NCBI RefSeq assembly: GCF_001648595.1
Contig: NZ_LBAW01000027.1
Location: 1 to 41,824 of the forward strand
Source of the DNA: Legionella bozemanae
Lineage (GTDB): Bacteria; Pseudomonadota; Gammaproteobacteria; Legionellales; Legionellaceae
Direction of reading: 5' to 3'
Length of the DNA stretch: 41,824 bases
The notes below the pieces were generated by a model, which was given only the letters and a program-made list of their open reading frames with translations, searched no databases and had not been told where the DNA came from. The translations under genes and the position numbers were made by a program. Positions 17,497 through 29,503 of the stretch are shown here, piece by piece (within the stretch, counting starts at the first letter, position 1; the number at the start of each line of letters is the position of its first letter).

Positions 17497-20400
17497 TTAA
17501 CTATAAATATTCTCTTTCTGCGCCTGATTCAATTGATAAAAAGCACGTTTTGCCGGTGCGAAATTAGGAAATTGGGTTACTAAACGTTGTAAAATCATGC
17601 GTGATAAAATTTCATCCCCCTGATTCCACTCATTTAGTGCTTGCAGATACATAAAATCAGCGGATTGTTCCGCAATAACAGGTACTTTATTCATTAATAT
17701 AGGTTCAATAAAACTGACGCGAGCTTGAGTTTGTGCTTCCATTCTTTGCAGGGCTTTACGAGCCTGTATGCTCCCGTTGTCACTGGCTTGCTGCAGTAAT
17801 TCCTTGCCTTTAGAAAGAGAACGCTCACCCAAAGTACCCTCCAAATAATAAGTAGCTAACTGGTATTGTGCATACGCATTTTGGCGTGCGGCCAGTTTTT
17901 CATAAAAACCTGCCGCCATTTTGGGGTTTTTCTCAACACCTAAACCATAATGATACATTCGTGCCAAAGCCAACATTGCTTTCTCATTCCCTTTATCTGC
18001 AGATTGCTGGTAATAGTTGAGCGCATTAGTAAAATCAAGCTTGGTGATAAAACCCGTTTCAGACAATAATCCTAACTGATAAAGGGCATTAGCATTACCC
18101 AATTCTGCCGCCTTTTTATACCAGGATAAAGCTTGTTGTATATCACGAGGGTGCCCCAATCCATTGAAATAAATAGCTCCTAATTGATTCATTGCCTCAT
18201 GCACTTGATGAGTTGCTGCTTCAACAAATAAATCTCTAGCTTTTTGATAATTGACAGGGGTTCCTTTACCGTATAAATACATTAACGCCAAATCATATAT
18301 CCCTAAAGCATCTCCTTTCATAGCAGCTTGTTCATAAGCTTTTAATGCCATAACATAATTATCATTGACTGTTTCATCAATAAATCCTAATGCAACAGAG
18401 GCTTCAGGCAGAGTTACAGCCGCTTTCTCGTACCATTGCTTTGCCAAATTATAATCAGGCTCACCATTCTCACCCAATTGATAAAACTGACCCAATTGAT
18501 ACTGTGCAAGAGGATTTCCCTGTTCTGCAGAAGCAGTATACCAACGTTGTGCACTTGCAAGATCAGGTTCAGAACCTAGGCCTTTTTCCAGCATATAAGC
18601 CAGTTTCAATTGCGCATACTGATCTCCTTTTTCAGCCAAGCCAGTATAAATTTGTTTGGCTTCTTGCATTCTTTCCGGATCAGAATTTTCTGCCAAGTAA
18701 TAATCTGCTAAAACAATTCCAGCGTGGCTGTTTCCTAACTTATATGAACGTATCAAATTAGGTAAAAAGTCTTGTCCAGCTTCTTTTTGTAAAACTGCTA
18801 TATTAAAATCTGCATATGAGAATTGATCGTCTACGGATCGTTGCAATTGCTCCATTCCCTTTGTCTTGTCTTGAGCCACTCCTTTCCCTTCGGAAGCATA
18901 AGTCCCCAAAATAAAATCGCTTACGGCATTTTGCCCTGATTGTTGATACCAGGTAATTGCTTGTCCTGGGTCAGCTTTTACGCCAATGCCCCGATCATAG
19001 AGTAATCCCATTAACAATGCGGCATGTTCATTACCAGTAGCAGCTTCATCTTTGGCGATCAGAAAAGCTTGTGCCTGTCTTTGCTTATCTTGATCCATAG
19101 CATTGTAAAACGCGAGTGGTAGTAACGCTTGGGAAACGCCTCGATCTGCTGCTCCTTGATACAATTGGCGAATCATGGCTATTTTGTGTTTTCTAACATT
19201 CACACTTAAAGCGCTGTCATTTTGGCGTGCCAAACTATCTGCCAACTCATATTCTGCAGGGCCATAATTATTGGCCGCAGCCAGGTACAACATAGACGTT
19301 GCTTGTTCTTGATTAGGCTGAATGTATACTGTGCCATCTGGTCCAGTTATTCCCTGGGAAAGAATTCTAGCCAGAACATATTGGGATTTTTTATTTCCTT
19401 TAAATGCCGCATCAGTTAAATCATTTAACGCCAACTGATAATCGTTTTTATCTTTGGCATGCTGCAAATATAAAATACCTAAATTGTATTCTGCACCCAA
19501 GTGTTGCTGTTGTGCTGCATTTTGATAAAAAATAATGGCCGAAGAATCACTTTGCGCCACACCAATACCATATTGAAACATTTGTCCTATTTGAAATTGT
19601 GATTGGGCATCACCTAATATTGCCCTAAAGTATAAATGATTAAATACAGACATATAGTTAAGCTGCGCCTGCCATCCCTCAGTCCACAAATCCATAATAT
19701 TGGCTTGTGAATTATCATCGTAGTCATAAAAATTGGCATCGATATAAGGAGTTGGTAAATTAATACGCGCATATATAGGCGTGTTTACCCGTTCTAATGC
19801 TGATAACTGATGATCTAAAGGATAAAGAGGATAGGTCCATTGATTCGCCTGGAAGCCAGGAGTTTTATTCAAAATCGCATCATAATAACTGGTTATAGGA
19901 ACATCATTAGGCTGAACTAATTCAAACTGTGGATGAAAAATAGACTGACGCGTTACCTTTTTCAGTTGCGGCGCCTGATTATACGCAAAATCGCCCAATA
20001 CCGTGGGATTATTCCAAGCACTCAATATTCCTTTCATTTGAAAATCAGTTTGTTCTAATTTATCTGTTGTACCATTACTTAACCAGAGGGCAGCCTGTGC
20101 TAAGGCTGCCTCCTGATTTTTAGCACTTTCATCTTGCATCGCCTGATTTAACCATTGCTTTGCCAAATCAGGATCAGCCTCAACACCTATTCCTTTTTGA
20201 TACATTTCAGCTAACTCACGTTTGGCTTGTGGCAATCCATTCTGTGCTGCCTTCAAAGTCCACATGTATGCAGTTTTTGGATCGTAAGCTGGACTTTTTT
20301 GTTGTAAATAAATATGAGCCAGATCCAAATACGCTTCATTATTGTGTTGATTACTTGCTTTATTAAACCACTCCAATGCTTGTTCTTTTTGGTTTTGCTC

Positions 20401-21102
20401 TAAAGCCAACTTTCCTAAAGCAACCATTGCAGGTGCGAAACCTTGAGCCGCAGCTTGATTTAATAACTGCTCACCTTTATTTTCATCTTTATCTAATAGC
20501 TTTCCTTCGAGATAAAGTTCTCCCAGCATAGTTATTGCTTGAGGATTGTTATTGGCAACTGCTTTATTTAACCAAATAAGGCCTAATTTTCTATTTGATG
20601 CATTACGGCTTTCAATAAAATTTTTCGCTAAGGTAAATTGTGCTATGGAGTTACCATTTTTTGCCGCATTAATATAATAACGCGTTGCTGCATCCATATT
20701 TTTCTTCACCCCAACTCCATACATATAAGCCGCTGCTGTAAACATTTGGGCGTCTACATCTCCTGCATCTGCTGCCTTTTTAAACCATGTAAAGGCTTGT
20801 TGTGGATCTTTATCATGCAATAGGGTGTATTTGGCCATAAGCTGAATGGCGGGGAGGTATCCTTTTTGTGCGGATTGAGTAAAATAGCGTATTGCTAACA
20901 AACTATTTTTGAGTTGGCCATATCCATAAAGATAAATTCGCCCTAAGTAGTAATCAGCGACCGCATTTTTACCCGACTGATTCATTAAAGGTTCTATCGC
21001 TTTATTGTAATTCCCTAATCGATAAGCACTGAAATCATCAGCAAAAACGTTTTGCCCAGCTGATGCAACAAATAAACATACCCAAGGTACTAGCGATTTC
21101 AT
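17497..21102 (-). CDS. enhC: Sel1-repeat enhanced-entry protein EnhC
   Basis: In L. pneumophila, EnhC is a large periplasmic Sel1-repeat protein that aids intracellular growth, in part by inhibiting the lytic transglycosylase Slt and so limiting release of NOD1-activating fragments. Here the 1201-residue product has a signal peptide (1-21, ending near ASAGQNVFA) and Sel1 repeats along nearly its entire length, recognised by recurring A..Y..G patterns such as AQYQLGQFYQLGENGEPDY and ALYQLGLLSETGF. The C-terminal part (about 1130-1201) lacks repeats. ATG 21102 is chosen because GAGGGAGA lies seven bases upstream and it begins a proper signal peptide. It is the last gene of enhABC. Confidence 0.95.
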   Translation of the reverse strand: MKSLVPWVCLFVASAGQNVFADDFSAYRLGNYNKAIEPLMNQSGKNAVADYYLGRIYLYGYGQLKNSLLAIRYFTQSAQKGYLPAIQLMAKYTLLHDKDPQQAFTWFKKAADAGDVDAQMFTAAAYMYGVGVKKNMDAATRYYINAAKNGNSIAQFTLAKNFIESRNASNRKLGLIWLNKAVANNNPQAITMLGELYLEGKLLDKDENKGEQLLNQAAAQGFAPAMVALGKLALEQNQKEQALEWFNKASNQHNNEAYLDLAHIYLQQKSPAYDPKTAYMWTLKAAQNGLPQAKRELAEMYQKGIGVEADPDLAKQWLNQAMQDESAKNQEAALAQAALWLSNGTTDKLEQTDFQMKGILSAWNNPTVLGDFAYNQAPQLKKVTRQSIFHPQFELVQPNDVPITSYYDAILNKTPGFQANQWTYPLYPLDHQLSALERVNTPIYARINLPTPYIDANFYDYDDNSQANIMDLWTEGWQAQLNYMSVFNHLYFRAILGDAQSQFQIGQMFQYGIGVAQSDSSAIIFYQNAAQQQHLGAEYNLGILYLQHAKDKNDYQLALNDLTDAAFKGNKKSQYVLARILSQGITGPDGTVYIQPNQEQATSMLYLAAANNYGPAEYELADSLARQNDSALSVNVRKHKIAMIRQLYQGAADRGVSQALLPLAFYNAMDQDKQRQAQAFLIAKDEAATGNEHAALLMGLLYDRGIGVKADPGQAITWYQQSGQNAVSDFILGTYASEGKGVAQDKTKGMEQLQRSVDDQFSYADFNIAVLQKEAGQDFLPNLIRSYKLGNSHAGIVLADYYLAENSDPERMQEAKQIYTGLAEKGDQYAQLKLAYMLEKGLGSEPDLASAQRWYTASAEQGNPLAQYQLGQFYQLGENGEPDYNLAKQWYEKAAVTLPEASVALGFIDETVNDNYVMALKAYEQAAMKGDALGIYDLALMYLYGKGTPVNYQKARDLFVEAATHQVHEAMNQLGAIYFNGLGHPRDIQQALSWYKKAAELGNANALYQLGLLSETGFITKLDFTNALNYYQQSADKGNEKAMLALARMYHYGLGVEKNPKMAAGFYEKLAARQNAYAQYQLATYYLEGTLGERSLSKGKELLQQASDNGSIQARKALQRMEAQTQARVSFIEPILMNKVPVIAEQSADFMYLQALNEWNQGDEILSRMILQRLVTQFPNFAPAKRAFYQLNQAQKENIYS

Positions 21103-21161
21103 GAAAATTCTCCCTCTTTGCATGCCAATTTAACCCGATTTTTATTGTCATACGTTCAGAC

Positions 21162-21728
21162 TTATACCCCGGGTATTATGCCATAATGCACTACTTCATT
21201 GACGGCTCCATTTCTTGTAGTGCCATCGACTATCCAATAGTTGCCTTTATTATTTAAACCAAATTTTACATTGACATATTCACATACTTTAATCGTATCA
21301 GCACAATCAATAATTTTTCCATAGGACTTTTTACCATCACCTAAAGTACAAATGAACCTGACTAATGGTTCTCCTGTAGCTAATGCTGCCCATTGCCGCC
21401 CGCCTATTGTATGATTATATCGGGTGGTATATTGGCTATCCTCATCACGCATTTGATACAAGCTTACAGTTTGCGGCGATTTATTAAAGAAGAAATATAA
21501 AGATTGCAAAGCACCTTCTTTACCTGGAAAAAGAGACAAAACCTTTAAACTTTCCTTATATCCCACAGGCTTGCATCCTATAGGAAAGCGGGCTTCTTCC
21601 TTTTCCGCTTTAGCTTGCATCTCTTTAGGATCATTCTTTTTAGGTTTAGCTGCTTCAAGGTGTGTCGATATTAGCCCCAAACAAAATATCAATGAAATTG
21701 AAGTGATTTTTTTTATTGTATTCATCAT
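21162..21728 (-). CDS. enhB: enhanced-entry protein EnhB
   Basis: Small exported protein of the Legionella enh locus; its molecular role is not established. From ATG 21728 it has 188 residues. The signal peptide (about 1-26) ends near THLEA, a lysine-rich stretch follows (AKPKKNDPKEMQAKAEKEE), and then comes a globular part with four cysteines (GCKPVGY, FICTLGD, IDCAD, KVCEYV) that could form disulfides. The enhA stop codon overlaps an alternative GTG start at 21737 as GTGA, so translation is probably coupled to enhA whichever start is used. enhC follows about 60 bases later. Confidence 0.88.
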   Translation of the reverse strand: MMNTIKKITSISLIFCLGLISTHLEAAKPKKNDPKEMQAKAEKEEARFPIGCKPVGYKESLKVLSLFPGKEGALQSLYFFFNKSPQTVSLYQMRDEDSQYTTRYNHTIGGRQWAALATGEPLVRFICTLGDGKKSYGKIIDCADTIKVCEYVNVKFGLNNKGNYWIVDGTTRNGAVNEVVHYGIIPGV

Positions 21729-21733
21729 ATTTC

Positions 21734-22444
21734 TCACTCACTGTCATTTATTGGACGTACAATAACTGTTGTACCCATGAAATTATTTCTTTCGCTGGAT
21801 AATTCAACAAAGCTCAGGTTTAACCATTTGGCATCCTCAACAAACATTCGAACACATCCATGGCTTGCTCTTACCCCAGGAATGTCATCAGCTCCATGTA
21901 AGGCAAAACCTTTATGGAAATACATGCAATAAGGCATTTTTGCGCCACCTTTACCAATCGGAAATACATCGGATGTGCATTTCTCATTTTCTTTACTAAA
22001 AACTCGATAAATTCCCGTTAAAGTTCGACAAGAGCGATTGGAATCGGAACATTTATCTCTTCCGGATGAAATCGGTCCCCATCTCACTAAATTACCTTCC
22101 GCATCATAAGCGGCAAAAGCCAGTTTATCCTGATCGACAATAATTTGTTTTTGATGTTCTGGAATTTTTAATGGGAAAGGTGCTACGTCAAAAACGGTGA
22201 GATAAGCCAGATTTTTCGGAACAGCAATAACCTTGCCAGCCCATAAAGGATTATAAGTACGATTGACTCTCTGTACGATATCGCGTTGATTTGCATCTGG
22301 AAATAAGGTCTCCCAACTTTGCCCCGACTCTACTTTAATACAATCGTATTGTGGGTAACCACATAATCCTGTGCCATAAAAATTACCGGCATTTCCTATG
22401 GCAGCCATGAGCATCATCAATGCAGCTGAAAGTAATTTATACAT
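21734..22444 (-). CDS. enhA: L,D-transpeptidase-domain protein EnhA
   Basis: Exported YkuD-domain protein, first gene of enhABC. It probably makes L,D-cross-links in peptidoglycan or attaches proteins to it. From ATG 22444 it has 236 residues. The signal peptide is about 1-20, and a LysM-like piece follows (VESGQSWETLFPDANQRDIV). The catalytic YkuD domain ends with the signature HGADDIPGVRASHGCVRM, with its cysteine in HGC. A GAGGGGGG purine run three bases before ATG 22444 is the best ribosome site. A longer in-frame start at 22483 would disturb the signal peptide. Confidence 0.92.
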   Translation of the reverse strand: MYKLLSAALMMLMAAIGNAGNFYGTGLCGYPQYDCIKVESGQSWETLFPDANQRDIVQRVNRTYNPLWAGKVIAVPKNLAYLTVFDVAPFPLKIPEHQKQIIVDQDKLAFAAYDAEGNLVRWGPISSGRDKCSDSNRSCRTLTGIYRVFSKENEKCTSDVFPIGKGGAKMPYCMYFHKGFALHGADDIPGVRASHGCVRMFVEDAKWLNLSFVELSSERNNFMGTTVIVRPINDSE

Positions 22445-22597
22445 ATGCCCCCCTCTCACCTTACTTTTTATTTTTACATGCAAGATTTGTGCTTAAATAT
22501 CAATTTATTTTAATTATTATTCGAGCATATCTAAAATAAGTTTAGTACGAATATTAGAATTTTTGCCAGAGTTATGAATAATATTCTGATTTGTGAA

Positions 22598-22621
22598 TAA
22601 AAAGCCTAAGTGCAGCGAGGC
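22598..22621 (-). terminator. weak terminator-like hairpin after uvrC
   Basis: On the minus strand GCCT (22621-22618) pairs with AGGC (22607-22604) and is followed by TTTTTATT. The stem has only four strong pairs. It lies about 85 bases after the uvrC stop and before the enhA leader. Confidence 0.3.
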
Positions 22622-22705
22622 AGAGACTGTTTTTTTGCACAGAAAATGAAGCCGTATTGCCGAGTTTACTCCCTGTCATCCCAGGGTTCGATATCTAGAT
22701 TAGCT

Positions 22706-24568
22706 TTAGGGTAATATGTTTTCACCACGAAAAAATTGAAAAATACGCTTTGCCAAATGTTCACTAATACCTGATACCTTGGCAATTTCTTCCACTGAAG
22801 CTTTTGCTAGCTCACGTATCCCGCCAAAGCGATGCAGTAATGCTTGCCTGCGCTTTGCTCCTACTCCTTCAATATCTTCAAGAGTTGAATCCAATCTCTT
22901 TTTCTGTCTTTTCTTACGATGAGCAGTAATTGCAAAGCGATGTGCTTCGTTACGAATATGTTGTATCAAATGTAAGGCTTTAGAATCATCAGGTAAAGTC
23001 AATTCATGTGCTTCATGCACCAAAATTAATTTTTCCCATCCAGCCTTTCGAGAGGGCCCTTTAGCCACACCAAGCAGGATTACAGTTGAGACACCTAGAG
23101 ACGTAAGTACTTTCTGGGCCACAGCTACTTGTCCCTTGCCACCATCAATAATTAATAGATCCGGCAAAGATTGAGTTTCGACCAGGCGTTTAAAACGACG
23201 AGTAAGCGCCTGTTCCATTGCGGCATAATCATCTCCAGGAGTAATACCTTCGATGTTAAAACGTCGATATTCATTAAGGCAAGGACCTTCCTGATCAAAC
23301 ACCACACACGATGCAACAGTAGCTTCCCCTTGAGTATGGCTGATGTCAAAACACTCCATTCGTTCAATTGGTTTTTCCAGTCGCAAAAACTGCTCTAACT
23401 CATGGAAACGAGACCTCATAGTAGAATGTTTTGTCACATATTCAGCTACCGAAACACGCAAGTTATTCAATGCAAAATCCATCCAGCGCGATTTTATGCC
23501 GCGAGGATTCACCTGGATTTTACATAATTTGCCGCGTTGTTGTGATAATGCTTCTTGCAATGACAGGTGATCCATTAAGTCATGGTTCGTAATAATTAAA
23601 GCGGGGATTTTTTCTGGGGAATCAAAATAATAGAAGCCAATAAATGCATCAAAAGTTTGCTGCCACAAATCTTCCATGCTGAGTTCATCGTCCAAACCTT
23701 TTTGCGGTACGGAGGGAAAATAACTACGGCTTGCCAATACTTGGCCTTCACGAATTGTCACACACTGGACACAGGCAAAACCTGGACTAACCTCAATTGC
23801 GATAGCATCTGCCTCGCCACGTAATTGTAAAATGCCTTGTTGCTCTTGCACTAATCGCAAATTTTTAATCTGATCCCGCAAAATTGCTGCTTCTTCAAAA
23901 TTCAATTCACTTACGGCTTTATCCATTCGTTTGGCAAGCTCATCAAGAATTAATTGAGACTTACCTTGCAAAAATCGCATGGCATCATGTACTGAACGCT
24001 TGTAATCTTCTGGAGTTATGTAGTTGACACAAGGAGCTGTACATCGCTTGATTTGGTACTGCAAACACGGTCTTGAACGTGCATTAAAATAACTGTCTCG
24101 ACAATTACGAAGTTTAAAAACTTTTTGAATCGTCACTATAGTTTCTTTTACTGCAGCACTGCTGGGATAAGGGCCAAAAAAATTACCTGAAAGAGGTTTT
24201 TTCTTAGAACGATAGCTCTCAATTCGTGGAAAGTCAGAATGATTGGAAAGATGGATGTAAGGATAAGATTTATCATCTCGCAACAAAACATTGTATTTTG
24301 GTTTTAATGTTTTAATCAGATTACTTTCCAATAATAATGCTTCTGTTTCGCTACGCGTAACAGAAATTTCTATGGAGGCAATTTGACTCACCAAAGAACG
24401 AGTTTTAATACCCGTATTTTGTTTATTAAAATAGCTTGTAACTCGTTTTTTTAGATTGGATGCCTTACCTACATATAGAAGATTACCTGCTTCATCCAGC
24501 ATACGATAAACACCAGGTTCATTAGGTAACTTAGTGAGAAACAACGCTAATTCAGTAGAAATATTCAT
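22706..24568 (-). CDS. uvrC: excinuclease ABC subunit C
   Basis: Makes the 3' and 5' incisions in nucleotide excision repair with UvrA and UvrB. The product has 620 residues, normal for UvrC. The N-terminal GIY-YIG nuclease domain starts at [20 protein letters not shown] (residues 16-35). A UvrB-contacting UVR motif lies at about 205-240 ([13 protein letters not shown]). The RNase H-like endonuclease half includes [10 protein letters not shown] and [10 protein letters not shown]. Helix-hairpin-helix motifs close the protein ([21 protein letters not shown]). It lies downstream of letA, matching the conserved gacA/uvrY-uvrC pair. Confidence 0.97.
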   Translation of the reverse strand: MNISTELALFLTKLPNEPGVYRMLDEAGNLLYVGKASNLKKRVTSYFNKQNTGIKTRSLVSQIASIEISVTRSETEALLLESNLIKTLKPKYNVLLRDDKSYPYIHLSNHSDFPRIESYRSKKKPLSGNFFGPYPSSAAVKETIVTIQKVFKLRNCRDSYFNARSRPCLQYQIKRCTAPCVNYITPEDYKRSVHDAMRFLQGKSQLILDELAKRMDKAVSELNFEEAAILRDQIKNLRLVQEQQGILQLRGEADAIAIEVSPGFACVQCVTIREGQVLASRSYFPSVPQKGLDDELSMEDLWQQTFDAFIGFYYFDSPEKIPALIITNHDLMDHLSLQEALSQQRGKLCKIQVNPRGIKSRWMDFALNNLRVSVAEYVTKHSTMRSRFHELEQFLRLEKPIERMECFDISHTQGEATVASCVVFDQEGPCLNEYRRFNIEGITPGDDYAAMEQALTRRFKRLVETQSLPDLLIIDGGKGQVAVAQKVLTSLGVSTVILLGVAKGPSRKAGWEKLILVHEAHELTLPDDSKALHLIQHIRNEAHRFAITAHRKKRQKKRLDSTLEDIEGVGAKRRQALLHRFGGIRELAKASVEEIAKVSGISEHLAKRIFQFFRGENILP

Positions 24569-24623
24569 GTAATAATAATAGCAATAATTTTTGATACATA
24601 ATCGTAGTCTGGTACACAGTTTG

Positions 24624-24705
24624 GTAGTCTGAGTGCGGCGCAGCGGAACCCGAGTTTAATGCAGCAGCGGCATTCCCAAGTTCCGCTGCGCCGCACTCAG
24701 GTTAC
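24624..24705. repeat. REPIN between letA and uvrC
   Basis: The left arm begins GTAGTCTGAGTG at 24624. The right arm, read on the minus strand from 24705, begins GTAACCTGAGT and closes with ACTTGGG around the loop GCGGCGCAGCGGA. The right-arm stem CCTGAGT/ACTTGGG pairs at all seven positions with different bases from the other copies. The left-arm stem has decayed (two mismatches). It lies in the letA-uvrC gap and would be transcribed within the operon. Confidence 0.8.
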
Positions 24706-24714
24706 AATGCACCT

Positions 24715-25374
24715 TTAATCTTCTGATGCCAGATCGATGGGATTTTCTATAATTCCGTGTTTTAGAGCCAAATAAGTAAGCTCCACATCATTTTTAATGC
24801 CTAACTTTTCAAATGTCCGATAACGATAGCCGTTAATTGTTTTTGTGCTTAGGAAAAGTCTATCACTAATTTCCTGAACATTCATACCACTGGTAATCAT
24901 CAACATCACTTGCATTTCACGCTCAGATAACACATCAAAAGGCGAACCTTGTACTTCCTCTAAGCTATTAATCGCTACTTTCTGAGCGATTTCAGCACTA
25001 AGATACTTTTCTCCTTTCGCAACTTTACGGATTGCAGCAGCCATTTCTTCGGCACCCGATTCTTTCGTCAGATACCCCATAGCCCCTAATTGCAAGACAC
25101 GAGTAGGTAACACATCAGAGCACATCGCAGTTACAGCAATAACCTTAACATGTGGATTTGATTTTTTCAGGCGACGCGTTACTTCCCACCAATCAATTCC
25201 AGGCATTTTCATATCTAAAAGAACTACATCTGGGGAATATTTTTTTACTAATGCTAAAGCTTGTTCACCACTTTCTGCATCAGCGACTACTTCTACATCT
25301 GACATATCTTCGAGTAATCGTCGAATTCCCATTCGAACCAATGCATGGTCATCAACAATTAGTACTTTAATCAA
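24715..25374 (-). CDS. letA: LetA response regulator (GacA/UvrY family)
   Basis: LuxR-type response regulator. In Legionella, LetA with its sensor LetS switches on transmissive-phase traits by driving the small RNAs RsmY and RsmZ that sequester CsrA. The 219-residue product has a receiver domain with D8-D9, phospho-acceptor D54 (VVLLDMKMPG) and K104 (YLTKES). A C-terminal helix-turn-helix follows (SEREMQVMLMITSGMN, then VQEISDRLFLSTKTINGYR). It begins with TTG: AAGGAG lies six bases upstream and no suitable ATG is in frame. The segment GIDWWEVTRRL differs from the more common GIDG/GIGG turn. uvrC follows after a REPIN. Confidence 0.93.
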   Translation of the reverse strand: MIKVLIVDDHALVRMGIRRLLEDMSDVEVVADAESGEQALALVKKYSPDVVLLDMKMPGIDWWEVTRRLKKSNPHVKVIAVTAMCSDVLPTRVLQLGAMGYLTKESGAEEMAAAIRKVAKGEKYLSAEIAQKVAINSLEEVQGSPFDVLSEREMQVMLMITSGMNVQEISDRLFLSTKTINGYRYRTFEKLGIKNDVELTYLALKHGIIENPIDLASED

Positions 25375-25461
25375 ATAATGCTCCTTGACTTGAAACAGCC
25401 AATGAACAAACTAGGTTGCTCGATGTTAACAAGGCTAGCTGTTCATTACAATATACATAGA

Positions 25462-26280
25462 TTAACATGCTCTAATATGGATATTAGGGTTATTTGGATC
25501 CACCTTAAAAAATGGTGGAAACTCCCCTAGTTCCCGAGTACGAGCTAAAAGTTTACCTATATCGGATAAAACAAAATCGTACAAAACCTGGTAATCACTG
25601 ATCACATAATAAACTGGTTGCAACATATCGATACGATAAGGCATACGAAACGCTGCAATTGGCTCAAAAATCACTCTAAGCGGAATATCGCTTTCTACAC
25701 TATATACCGTTTCACTAATAGAAGACAGTATCCCGCCCCCATAAGCCCGCAGACCTTTTGCACTTTTAATTAAACCAAACTCAACTGTAAACCAAAACAT
25801 GCGTTGTAATAAAGGCCAATCTGACTCAGGGAAAGTTAACACTTTCCTGGCATAATCATAGACAAATTCTGCATACACCTTATCTGTCAACATGGGACAA
25901 TGACCAAATACTTCATGAAAAATATCAGGCTCTTTTACATAATCCAATTCTTCTTCATTACGAATAAATGTAGCTACAGGAAAATGTTTTGTTGCCAACA
26001 ACTCAAAAAATTCTCGAGCAGAAATTAATGCAGCAACTGCAGATACTTGCCAACCAGTCTCGGCTTTAAGCTTTTTATTGAGATCTGGAATTTGCGGAAT
26101 CCTTTCAGATTTAATACCTAAGGTTTTTAATCCTAATATGAATTCATCACAAGCCCGTCCAGGTATTAATTTTATTTGTCTTTCAAATAAAATATTCCAA
26201 ATTCTGTTTTCTTCTGCGGTATAATTCACAAACCCTTGAGCGTCAGGAACATGCGCTACATAACGGCTTGAAAATTCCAT
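25462..26280 (-). CDS. phhA: phenylalanine 4-monooxygenase
   Basis: Pterin-dependent, iron-containing enzyme converting phenylalanine to tyrosine; in Legionella it feeds tyrosine to the melanin-like pigment route. The product has 272 residues, the single catalytic domain without a regulatory part, as in other bacteria. The iron-binding facial triad is visible: two histidines in PDIFHEVFGHCPML and a glutamate in FWFTVEFGL. The ATG at 26280 has AAGGAG five bases upstream and is preferred over the upstream frame opening at 26325. It lies immediately upstream of letA on the same strand with about 90 bases between. Confidence 0.95.
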   Translation of the reverse strand: MEFSSRYVAHVPDAQGFVNYTAEENRIWNILFERQIKLIPGRACDEFILGLKTLGIKSERIPQIPDLNKKLKAETGWQVSAVAALISAREFFELLATKHFPVATFIRNEEELDYVKEPDIFHEVFGHCPMLTDKVYAEFVYDYARKVLTFPESDWPLLQRMFWFTVEFGLIKSAKGLRAYGGGILSSISETVYSVESDIPLRVIFEPIAAFRMPYRIDMLQPVYYVISDYQVLYDFVLSDIGKLLARTRELGEFPPFFKVDPNNPNIHIRAC

Positions 26281-26451
26281 AATTTCTCCTTCACACACAA
26301 ATAATCGTAAAACTATAGATGGCAAAAGTATATCTTAAAAAGAACCACCTTTTTTAGTTATTAGGCAATTTGAGAATAAATGTCAATAACTATTACAGAT
26401 TTTTCAAATTATGCTATAAAATCAAGCCAATATTGACGCTTGGAAAAAACA

Positions 26452-28671
<2,220 letters not shown>

Positions 28672-28679
28672 AATAACGA

Positions 28680-28958
28680 TTAGTTTGCAGCTTCTTCTTT
28701 TTGCTCTGCAACTATTGTTACGTATTTACGATTTTTGTCACCTTTGACAACAAATTGTACCAGACCTTCAACTAAGGCAAACAAGGTATGATCACGACCA
28801 CAACCTACGCCAGGCCCTGGATGAAAACGTGTACCACGTTGTCTTACAATTATTTCACCCGCGTTAACGAACTGACCACCAAAACGCTTCACTCCAAGAT
28901 ACTTGGGATTCGAGTCGCGGCCGTTACGAGTACTACCACCTGCTTTTTTATGAGCCAT
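28680..28958 (-). CDS. rpmA: 50S ribosomal protein L27
   Basis: Large-subunit protein bL27, whose N-terminal tail reaches the peptidyl-transferase centre. It has 92 residues and the invariant start [16 protein letters not shown], followed by [20 protein letters not shown]. There is no cleavable extra N-terminus of the kind seen in Firmicutes. It follows rplU by 12 bases and is ended by the terminator at 28543-28569. Confidence 0.97.
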   Translation of the reverse strand: MAHKKAGGSTRNGRDSNPKYLGVKRFGGQFVNAGEIIVRQRGTRFHPGPGVGCGRDHTLFALVEGLVQFVVKGDKNRKYVTIVAEQKEEAAN

Positions 28959-28970
28959 TGCTATCCTCTC

Positions 28971-29282
28971 TTACTTGCTTATCGCAGTAATTTTAACTTG
29001 CGAATAATATTGTCTGTGCCCCATTTGTTTCATATGGTGCTTACGACGACGAAACTTGATAATCTTAACTTTTTTGTGACGGCCATGATCAAGCACTTCG
29101 GCTTTCACTGTTGCCTTGGCAACTAATGGGGATCCACATGTAATTTTATCGCCATCAGCCAACATTAATACTTCTTTAAATTGTATTTCATTGCCAACAT
29201 CTTCAGACAGTAATTCAATTTTTAACACATCACCTTCCTTCACGGTGTATTGCTTACCGCCAGTTTTGATTACCGCATACAT
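28971..29282 (-). CDS. rplU: 50S ribosomal protein L21
   Basis: Large-subunit protein bL21, which contacts 23S rRNA. It has 103 residues beginning MYAVIKTGGKQYTVKEGD and containing KVKIIKFRRRKHHMKQMGH near the end, typical for the family. ATG 29282 is preferred over an upstream frame opening at 29333: GGAG lies eight bases before it and the family starts here. It is first in rplU-rpmA-(obgE) and divergent from rplY. Confidence 0.96.
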   Translation of the reverse strand: MYAVIKTGGKQYTVKEGDVLKIELLSEDVGNEIQFKEVLMLADGDKITCGSPLVAKATVKAEVLDHGRHKKVKIIKFRRRKHHMKQMGHRQYYSQVKITAISK

Positions 29283-29357
29283 AATTTTTCTCCAATTCGC
29301 CTGATTGGCTATCACAAATTCATAAAGTCGCATATTCTATGAAATTATCACTATGAC

Positions 29358-29386
29358 TTCAAGTTCATTTTAAAATATTGTATACT
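29358..29386 (+). promoter_or_regulatory. promoter for rplY
   Basis: TATACT (29381-29386) is a five-of-six -10 box. It stands 17 bases after TTCAAG (29358-29363), a weak -35 box. Transcription would start near 29393, just before two stable hairpins in the leader. Confidence 0.55.
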
Positions 29387-29398
29387 TCGCCACCCTTT

Positions 29399-29448
29399 CC
29401 GGATTTTTTAACTCATTATCCGGTGTTTAATCTGGTCGCGGATTAAAC
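29399..29448 (+). promoter_or_regulatory. two-hairpin leader of rplY
   Basis: Two hairpins stand side by side between the promoter and rplY: CCGGAT/ATCCGG (29399-29404 with 29418-29423) and a ten-pair stem GTTTAATCTG/CGGATTAAAC (29425-29448, one G-U pair, loop GTCG). Neither is followed by a T run, so they are not terminators. Autogenous control of rplY by L25 is known in E. coli. A leader that mimics the L25-binding part of 5S rRNA is a reasonable inference here. Confidence 0.45.
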
Positions 29449-29503
29449 TTAGGAGCTGTAAAACAGATCCTGAAGGAACTTATATAAATTTTTGGAGTAT
29501 ATA

